A stretch of 64,000 nt of DNA from an uncultured Pseudomonadales bacterium (GTDB lineage: Bacteria > Pseudomonadota > Gammaproteobacteria > Pseudomonadales > Azotimanducaceae), in NCBI GenBank assembly GCA_958296025.1, contig OY282430.1, positions 1,674,001-1,738,000 of the forward strand, in the 5' to 3' direction. Each line of letters begins with the position of its first letter. Positions within the stretch are counted from its first letter, which is position 1. Both the position numbers and the translations under genes were made by a program. The notes under the pieces were generated by a model. The model searched no databases. It was given only the letters and a program-made list of their open reading frames with translations, and was not told the origin of the DNA. Shown here one piece after another: positions 58,254 through 64,000 of the stretch.

Positions 58254-59778
58254 GCACTGGATCGCGTTGGTCGCGCTGGCGGTGGGCGTTGCGGCGGGTT
58301 GGTGGTTTGGTGCGCACACCGGAACGGACCGCTCGACGCCCCCCGTCAAGGCCAAGAAGGACGGTCCTTGTCCCGCCGGCGCCGTGCCGACCCATTGGCG
58401 GGCGCCCATGGATCCCACCTACATCCGCGACAAGCCCGGCAAGAGCCCCATGGGCATGGACTTAGTGGCCGTTTGCCCCGGTGAGGCACAGGCGCCGGAC
58501 GGCGTTGTGCGCATCGACCCGGCCTTGGTGCAAAGCATGGGCGTGCGCACCGTCCCCGTAGCCCGCCGCGATCTTGCCCGCAAGGTGCGCACGGTGGGGC
58601 GGGTGGCCTATGACGAGCGGTTGGTCGATCATGTCCACACCAAGGTTCAGGGCTGGGTGGAACGCCTGTTCGTCGAATATGAAGGCGAGTTGGTGCGCCA
58701 GGGCCAGCCCCTCCTTGAGATTTACTCCCCGGAACTGGTCTCCACCCAAGAGGAGTTGCTGCTGGCGAAGCGCTACCGGGACGCCACCCAGGGCAGCCGT
58801 TACGGGGATGTGTCCCAAGGGGGAAAAGACCTGTTTGAGGCGACCCGCCGCCGCCTTGAACTCTGGGACGTCTCGCACAACGACATTGAGCGCCTTTTGC
58901 GGACCGGGGAGATCCGCAAGACCTTGATCCTGTACGCCTCAACCGAGGGGGTTGTCACCCGCCTGTTGGTGCGCGACGGCATGGAGGTCGGCCCCAACGA
59001 CAACCTCTACACCATCGCCGACCTCTCCAAGGTTTGGCTGTTTGCGGATGTGTATGAGTACGAGCTTCCTTGGGTCCGGGAAGGCCAGAAGGCGTTGATC
59101 GAGCTGAGCTACCTGCCCGGCCGCACCTTTGCAGGCAAGGTGACCTACATCTACCTTTCCCTGGACCCGAAGACGCGCACCGCCCGGGTGCGCGTGGAGC
59201 TGGAAAACCCCGAGCTCGTCCTTAAGCCGGACATGTTCGCTGACGTGACCATAGAGACGGAGGCCCGCCCGGGCGTCTTGGCGGTGCCGGAAGAGGCGGT
59301 CATCCGCTCTGGCCGCCGCGCTCTGGTGGTCGCCGTCGGGGAAGCCGGACACTTTTCGCCAAGGGAGGTCGCCCTCGGGCTGGACAGCGGTGATGGCTGG
59401 GTGGAGGTGCGCAGCGGCTTGGCGGAGGCGGAACAAGTGGTCACCTCCGGCCAGTTCCTCATCGACAGCGAAAGCAAGCTGCAGGAGGCGATCCAAAAGA
59501 TGCTCCCGGCGGCACAACCGCAACAGGGACAACGGCCAACGGCGGCTTCCACCCAAGGCAGCGGTTCCATGCAGCCGGGACTGCACGAAGGAATGGACGG
59601 CGAAGGCGGCCCCATGCAGCCGGAAACCCACACGGAGATGGACGGGCATGGCGGTCATGTCATGCCCGGCATGGACAAGCGCCATCAGGCCGGCCACGCC
59701 ATGTCGGGGTGCGACGGTCATGCCGCCCACGATGGACATGACATGAGCGGCGCAGATTCGGTGTGCGCAACCCGGTAG
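58243..59778 (+). CDS. cusB: CusB-type periplasmic adaptor with Met/His-rich metal-binding tail
   Basis: 511 residues from ATG 58243, overlapping cusC. A membrane anchor (ALVALAVGVAAGWWFGAH) precedes a heavy-metal-binding domain (HWRAPMDPTYIRDKPGKSPM GMDL, split as MDPTYIRDKPGKSPMGMDL). The adaptor body follows: GWVERLFVEYEGELVRQGQP and ASTEGVVTRLLVRDGMEVGP. The last 80 residues are Met/His/Gly-rich (MQPGLHEGMDGEGGPMQPET, GHAMSGCDGHAAHDGHDMSG), probably a Cu(I)/Ag(I) or Cu(II) collector. No separate CusF gene is present; the tail may do its job. Confidence 0.92.
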   Translation: MGAKHWIALVALAVGVAAGWWFGAHTGTDRSTPPVKAKKDGPCPAGAVPTHWRAPMDPTYIRDKPGKSPMGMDLVAVCPGEAQAPDGVVRIDPALVQSMGVRTVPVARRDLARKVRTVGRVAYDERLVDHVHTKVQGWVERLFVEYEGELVRQGQPLLEIYSPELVSTQEELLLAKRYRDATQGSRYGDVSQGGKDLFEATRRRLELWDVSHNDIERLLRTGEIRKTLILYASTEGVVTRLLVRDGMEVGPNDNLYTIADLSKVWLFADVYEYELPWVREGQKALIELSYLPGRTFAGKVTYIYLSLDPKTRTARVRVELENPELVLKPDMFADVTIETEARPGVLAVPEEAVIRSGRRALVVAVGEAGHFSPREVALGLDSGDGWVEVRSGLAEAEQVVTSGQFLIDSESKLQEAIQKMLPAAQPQQGQRPTAASTQGSGSMQPGLHEGMDGEGGPMQPETHTEMDGHGGHVMPGMDKRHQAGHAMSGCDGHAAHDGHDMSGADSVCATR

Positions 59779-59784
59779 CGGCCC

Positions 59785-62700
59785 GTGCTGCGACGCATCA
59801 TCGCCGGCTCCGCCCGCAATCCGCTGCTTGTGGGCTTGGCCACGGCGGCGCTGATCCTGTGGGGCGGCTATGCCCTCCGCCACATGCCGCTGGACGCCAT
59901 ACCGGACCTTTCCGACGTGCAGGTGATCGTCTTCACGGAGTATCCGGGCCAGGCGCCGCAGGTGGTCGAGGACCAGGTCACCTATCCCCTGACTACGGCC
60001 ATGCTGTCCGTACCCTACGCCAAGACCGTGCGCGGCTACTCCTTTTTCGGCTACTCCTTTGTTTACGTCATCTTTGCGGACGGCACCGACCTCTATTGGG
60101 CCCGCTCGCGTGTACTGGAGTACCTGAACTTTGTCTCAGGACGGCTGCCGGCCGGAGTGACGGCCAGTCTGGGGCCGGACGCCACCGGGGTTGGCTGGGT
60201 TTACGAATACGCCTTGGTCGATCGCAGCGGCAAGCGCGACCTTGCCGAACTGCGCTCCATCCAGGACTGGTACTTGCGCTACGAACTGCAAACCGTGCCG
60301 GGCGTAGCCGAGGTCGCCTCCGTGGGCGGCTTCGTGCGGCAGTACCAGGTGGAGGTCACGCCCAACGCCTTGGCCGCCTACGGCATCCCCCTCTCCCAAG
60401 TGCGCCATGCGATTCAGCGCAGCAACAGCGACGTGGGTGGGCGGCTGATCGAGATGGCGGAGAGCGAGTTCATGGTGCGGGGGCGCGGCTACATCCAGTC
60501 CATCGAGGACTTGGAGCAGGTCGCGGTGGGCACCGACGGGCGCGGTACGCCGGTGCTGCTGCGCGACATCGCCAACATCCATGCCGGGCCGGAGTTGCGG
60601 CGCGGCCTCACGGACCTGAACGGGGAGGGTGAGGTCGCCGCCGGGGTGGTGGTGATGCGCTATGGGCAAAATGCCCTGGAGGTCATCCGCAACGTTAAGG
60701 CCAAGCTGCGGAATTTGCAGGCCGGGCTGCCGCCGGGCGTGGAGGTGGTGGAGGTTTACGACCGCTCTGGCTTGATCGAGCGCGCCGTGCAGCACCTGCA
60801 ACGCAAGCTGCTGGAGGAAATCGCCATCGTCGCCCTAGTGTGCGTGTTGTTTCTGCTCCATGTGCGCAGCGCCTTGGTGGCCATCCTCAGCCTGCCGTTG
60901 GGCATCTTGGTCTCCTTCATCGTCATGCACCAGCAAGGGCTGAACGCCAACATCATGTCCTTGGGCGGCATCGCCATCGCCATCGGCGCCATGGTCGATG
61001 CCGCCGTGGTGATGGTGGAGAACGCCCACAAGCACTTAGAGCGCCATGCCGGGCGCAAGCCGCGAACCGAGATCCTGATCGACGCGGCGACGGAGGTGGG
61101 GCCTTCCCTGTTCTTCTGCTTGCTCATCATCACCGTGTCCTTCCTGCCGGTGTTCACCCTGGAGGCCCAGGAGGGGCGGCTGTTCTCTCCCTTGGCCTTC
61201 ACCAAGACCTACGCCATGGCCGGGGCGGCCTTGCTGGCCATCACCGTCGTCCCGGTCTTCATGGTCTGGTTCATCCGCGGGCGCATCGTCGCCGAGCGCC
61301 GCAACCCGCTGAACCGCCTCCTGCGGTGGGCCTACGCACCGCTGATCGGCTTCGTGCTGCGCCACAAGGTGATGGTGCTTCTCGCCGCCGCCGCGGTGGT
61401 GGCCGCCAGCGTCCTGCCCTTGCGCCAGCTCGGTTCGGAGTTCATGCCGCCCCTGAACGAAGGGGACCTGCTGTACATGCCCACCACGCTGCCCGGTATC
61501 TCCATCACCAAGGCGCACCAGCTTCTGCAGCAGACGGACCGCATGATCCGGCAGGTTCCCGAAGTGGAGAACGTCTTCGGCAAGGTGGGTCGGGCGGAGA
61601 CGGCCACCGACCCGGCGCCCCTCTCCATGATCGAGACCACCATCACCCTCAAGCCCGCCGACCAATGGCGCCCAGGCATGACCCTGGAGAAGCTGATCGA
61701 TGAGCTTGACCGAAAGGTGCGTCTGCCGGGGTTGACCAACGCTTGGACCATGCCGATCAAGACCCGCATCGACATGCTCTCCACCGGCATCAAGACCCCG
61801 GTGGGCATCAAGGTGGCGGGGCCGGACCTCGCCACCCTGCAGGAAGTCGGCGAGCGGATTGAAGCCATCCTCCGCAACCAGCCGGGCACCCTAAGCGTGC
61901 TGGCCGAGCGCGTGGTGGGCGGCAACTACCTGGATTTCGATATCGACCGACGCGAAATCGCCCGCTACGGCCTGACCGTAGGGGACGTGCAGGACGTGAT
62001 TCAGTCCGCCATTGGCGGGCGCAACGTCACCTTCACGGTGGAGGGGCTGGAGCGCTACCCGGTCAACCTGCGCTACTCCCGGGAACTGCGGGACAACCTG
62101 ACCATGCTGCGCCGGGTGCTGGTGCCAACCCCCACGGGCGCCCAAATCCCCCTGTCGCAGCTGGCCGACCTGGAGATCAGGAAGGGGCCGCCGTCCATCA
62201 AGAGCGAGAACGCCCGTCCGAACGCCTGGATCTACATCGACTTGGACGGCGTGGACGTGGGCACTTGGGTGGGGCGGGCCAAGGAGACCCTAGCGCGGGA
62301 ACTGCAACTGCCGGCCGGCTACAGCCTGGCTTGGAGCGGCCAGTACGAGTACATGGAGCGGGCTGCCGAGCGCCTGCAAATCATGGTGCCGATCACCTTG
62401 GGCATCATCTTCCTACTGTTGTACCTGAACTTTCGGCGCATCTCTGACGCCCTGATCGTGATGCTGACCCTGCCCTTCGGCCTGGTCGGCGGCGTTTGGC
62501 TGCTGTGGTGGCTGGGCTACCACCTAAGCGTTGCGGTAGGCGTCGGCTTCATCGCGCTGGCCGGCGTGGCCGCCGAACTGGGTGCCCTGCTGCTGTTCTT
62601 CCTCAACGAGGCGACGGCCCGCTTTCGGCGGGAAGGGCGGTTGCGCACGAGAGCCGACTTGCATGCGGCGGTGCGTGAAGGCGCCGGCCTGCGGCTGCGG

Positions 62701-62922
62701 CCCATCATGATGACGGTGGCGGCCACGATCGCCGGCCTGCTGCCCATCATGTGGGGCGCCGGGACGGGGGCTGAGACCATGCGTCGGATTGCGGCGCCGA
62801 TGGTGGGTGGGTTGGTTTCGGCCACGGTGCTGACCTTGGTGGTGATCCCAGTGCTGTTCGCGTTGTTGCATGGGCGGGGGTTGCCTAAGGATGGGGCCGG
62901 AGAGGAACCCCGACTTGACTAG
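59785..62922 (+). CDS. cusA: CusA-type heavy-metal RND efflux pump
   Basis: 1,045 residues from GTG 59785, six bases after cusB. Twelve membrane segments and two large periplasmic loops are typical of HME-RND pumps; the family phrase PLDAIPDLSDVQVIVFTEYP is near the start. IMSLGGIAIAIGAMVDAAVV marks the proton-relay helix with its Asp, and KTRIDMLSTGIKTPVGIKV is the loop with the copper-binding methionine. Together with CusB and CusC it exports Cu(I)/Ag(I) from the periplasm out of the cell. Confidence 0.95.
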   Translation: MLRRIIAGSARNPLLVGLATAALILWGGYALRHMPLDAIPDLSDVQVIVFTEYPGQAPQVVEDQVTYPLTTAMLSVPYAKTVRGYSFFGYSFVYVIFADGTDLYWARSRVLEYLNFVSGRLPAGVTASLGPDATGVGWVYEYALVDRSGKRDLAELRSIQDWYLRYELQTVPGVAEVASVGGFVRQYQVEVTPNALAAYGIPLSQVRHAIQRSNSDVGGRLIEMAESEFMVRGRGYIQSIEDLEQVAVGTDGRGTPVLLRDIANIHAGPELRRGLTDLNGEGEVAAGVVVMRYGQNALEVIRNVKAKLRNLQAGLPPGVEVVEVYDRSGLIERAVQHLQRKLLEEIAIVALVCVLFLLHVRSALVAILSLPLGILVSFIVMHQQGLNANIMSLGGIAIAIGAMVDAAVVMVENAHKHLERHAGRKPRTEILIDAATEVGPSLFFCLLIITVSFLPVFTLEAQEGRLFSPLAFTKTYAMAGAALLAITVVPVFMVWFIRGRIVAERRNPLNRLLRWAYAPLIGFVLRHKVMVLLAAAAVVAASVLPLRQLGSEFMPPLNEGDLLYMPTTLPGISITKAHQLLQQTDRMIRQVPEVENVFGKVGRAETATDPAPLSMIETTITLKPADQWRPGMTLEKLIDELDRKVRLPGLTNAWTMPIKTRIDMLSTGIKTPVGIKVAGPDLATLQEVGERIEAILRNQPGTLSVLAERVVGGNYLDFDIDRREIARYGLTVGDVQDVIQSAIGGRNVTFTVEGLERYPVNLRYSRELRDNLTMLRRVLVPTPTGAQIPLSQLADLEIRKGPPSIKSENARPNAWIYIDLDGVDVGTWVGRAKETLARELQLPAGYSLAWSGQYEYMERAAERLQIMVPITLGIIFLLLYLNFRRISDALIVMLTLPFGLVGGVWLLWWLGYHLSVAVGVGFIALAGVAAELGALLLFFLNEATARFRREGRLRTRADLHAAVREGAGLRLRPIMMTVAATIAGLLPIMWGAGTGAETMRRIAAPMVGGLVSATVLTLVVIPVLFALLHGRGLPKDGAGEEPRLD

Positions 62923-62936
62923 CTGAAAAACAGTCC

Positions 62937-64000
62937 CTAGTAGGTCATCGCCAGGCTGATGCCGGCGGTGCGCGGCCTGTTGTAGATCAAGGACTGCATG
63001 CCCAAGAAGTCGAAGCCGTCCGCTATGTAGTTCTTGTCGCCTAGGTTCCGCACGAAGATGGCCACCCGATAGCGGCCGTCTCCGCTGGCCCAGGCCGCCC
63101 TGAGGTTCCAAACGAGGTAGTCGCCGCCCACGTCAAGGAGCTGATTGGCGGGGCTGAAGAAGTACTCGTCCGAGTAGTTGAAATCAACTTGCAGGGAGCC
63201 TTCGCCGCTGTGCATCGGCTGCATCAGGCGAAAGACGCCGTTGGCGGATAGGTCCGGGGCAAGCACCAGTTCGGAGCCGGAGAGATCGGTCACTGATCCG
63301 TCCAACCCAACGGTCATGAAATTCGCGGTCTCGGTGCGCAGATGGCCCAGCCCCAACCCCATTTCAAAGTAGGCGGTGGGCGCGGCGACCAACTCCGCCT
63401 CAAATCCCCACACCTCGGCGCTGCCGGCGTTGGCGAGGCGGGTCACTACGTTGCCGCCGCCGGGCAGCAAGTCAGGCGTAAACGCTTGAAAGTCCTCGTA
63501 ATCGTTGTAGAAGGCGGTGAGGTTTAGACGCAACCGGCCGTCCATTTTCGTGGTCTTGAGGCCCGCTTCGTAAAGGGTGATCCGTTCGCTGTCATAAGGT
63601 GCCAGCTCCTCCGGCGTACCCAGGAAGCCACTGGTGTTGAAGCCGCCGCTCTTGAAGCCCTTGGCGACGTTGAGGAACAGCAGAGTGTTGTCGCCCGTCT
63701 GCCAATTCAAGCCGAGGTCCCAAGAGAGATTGTCGGATGCAAAATGGTCGTCCAGCATGAACGAAGGGAATGCGGGCATGTTCGGGGGGGAGTCCCAGTT
63801 GAACTCGCCGCCCGGGTCCACGCTGTTGCTGATGTCCTTCCTTTCACTGGTGAAGCGCAAGCCAGCCTCGGCGCTCAGCCAGTCGCTGATGCTGTGCTCC
63901 CAGTGGGCGAACAAGGCGAAGGCGTTGGTGTCTTGGTCATAGGCGTTGCTGAAGGAGGTGAATTCCGGCGGGCCGACGCTATGCAGTCCCTCCTTGTTGT
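62937..64000 (-). CDS. TonB-dependent receptor, C-terminal part (start beyond window)
   Basis: The reverse frame is open from the right edge to a stop at 62937, giving about 354 residues of the barrel. Repeated strand pairs (FFSPANQLLDVGGDYLVWNL, RYRVAIFVRNLGDKNYIADG) and the final RPRTAGISLAMTY are those of TonB-dependent receptors; phrase GDNTLLFLNVAKGFKSGGFN is typical of the FpvA/'PKTGRASV'-unrelated group seen in sterol- and sugar-using gammaproteobacteria. The plug and TonB box lie past base 64000. It converges on cusA, with 14 bases between stops. Confidence 0.88.
   Translation of the reverse strand, partial: NKEGLHSVGPPEFTSFSNAYDQDTNAFALFAHWEHSISDWLSAEAGLRFTSERKDISNSVDPGGEFNWDSPPNMPAFPSFMLDDHFASDNLSWDLGLNWQTGDNTLLFLNVAKGFKSGGFNTSGFLGTPEELAPYDSERITLYEAGLKTTKMDGRLRLNLTAFYNDYEDFQAFTPDLLPGGGNVVTRLANAGSAEVWGFEAELVAAPTAYFEMGLGLGHLRTETANFMTVGLDGSVTDLSGSELVLAPDLSANGVFRLMQPMHSGEGSLQVDFNYSDEYFFSPANQLLDVGGDYLVWNLRAAWASGDGRYRVAIFVRNLGDKNYIADGFDFLGMQSLIYNRPRTAGISLAMTY

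Overview
The window is GC-rich bacterial DNA, dense in genes, with a strong preference for TTG leucine codons. Gene content (Rieske oxygenase, LLM-type flavin oxidoreductase, CoA ligase, thiolase/DUF35, several TonB-dependent receptors, Cus-type metal efflux) suggests an aerobic Gram-negative, probably a marine or host-associated gammaproteobacterium. No rRNA or tRNA marker confirms this. The high load of broken toxin-antitoxin (TA), restriction and transposase genes resembles genomes of symbionts, but that is inference.

Layout. 1-6.5 kb: end of a moxR gene, then a likely catabolic operon (Rieske oxygenase, Rieske ferredoxin, SDR, ThuA-like, LLM oxidoreductase) followed by a glyoxalase II. 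6.5-20.6 kb: an accessory 'graveyard' holding an intact DUF4258/HTH pair, a decayed DrmD-like helicase, Phd/VapC, HigA-like, HicA/HicB, VapB/VapC and VapBC remnants, two transposase remnants, a methylase with a broken partner gene, an AAA_14/DUF4143 ATPase, and a complete 2,132-bp insertion element that carries a DNA adenine methylase and splits an XRE antitoxin gene. 20.6-25.3 kb: livM-livG-livF and an AMP-forming acyl-CoA ligase. 25.3-33 kb: two sulfotransferases, an Asp/Asn-hydroxylase-like oxygenase, an outer-membrane barrel and a large TonB-dependent receptor. 33.2-41 kb: peptide-type ABC transporter (two permeases, binding protein, one ATPase), a LivK-type lipoprotein and larC. 41.3-49.2 kb: a surface-protein island with a small barrel, a 1,229-residue LRR protein with 2 x 12 repeats, a small ORF, a decayed P4-type integrase, a lipoprotein and a PIN-like pair. 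49.4-51.6 kb: methyltransferase, SCP2-type thiolase and DUF35 protein. 51.7-53.1 kb: a second DrmD-like helicase fragment and truncated DUF433/DUF5615/DUF1643 genes. 53.3-62.9 kb: SDR, then divergent copA and cusCBA copper/silver efflux. 62.9-64 kb: another TonB-dependent receptor, cut by the window edge.

How the parts fit: the two metabolic zones (Rieske operon; Liv/CoA ligase/thiolase/DUF35/SDR) look like uptake and breakdown of hydrophobic or aromatic acids, fed by TonB-dependent receptors. The copper block pumps Cu(I)/Ag(I) first across the inner membrane (CopA) and then out of the cell (CusCBA). The accessory zones are mostly dead defence and TA genes, with one structurally complete insertion element as the best dated event.
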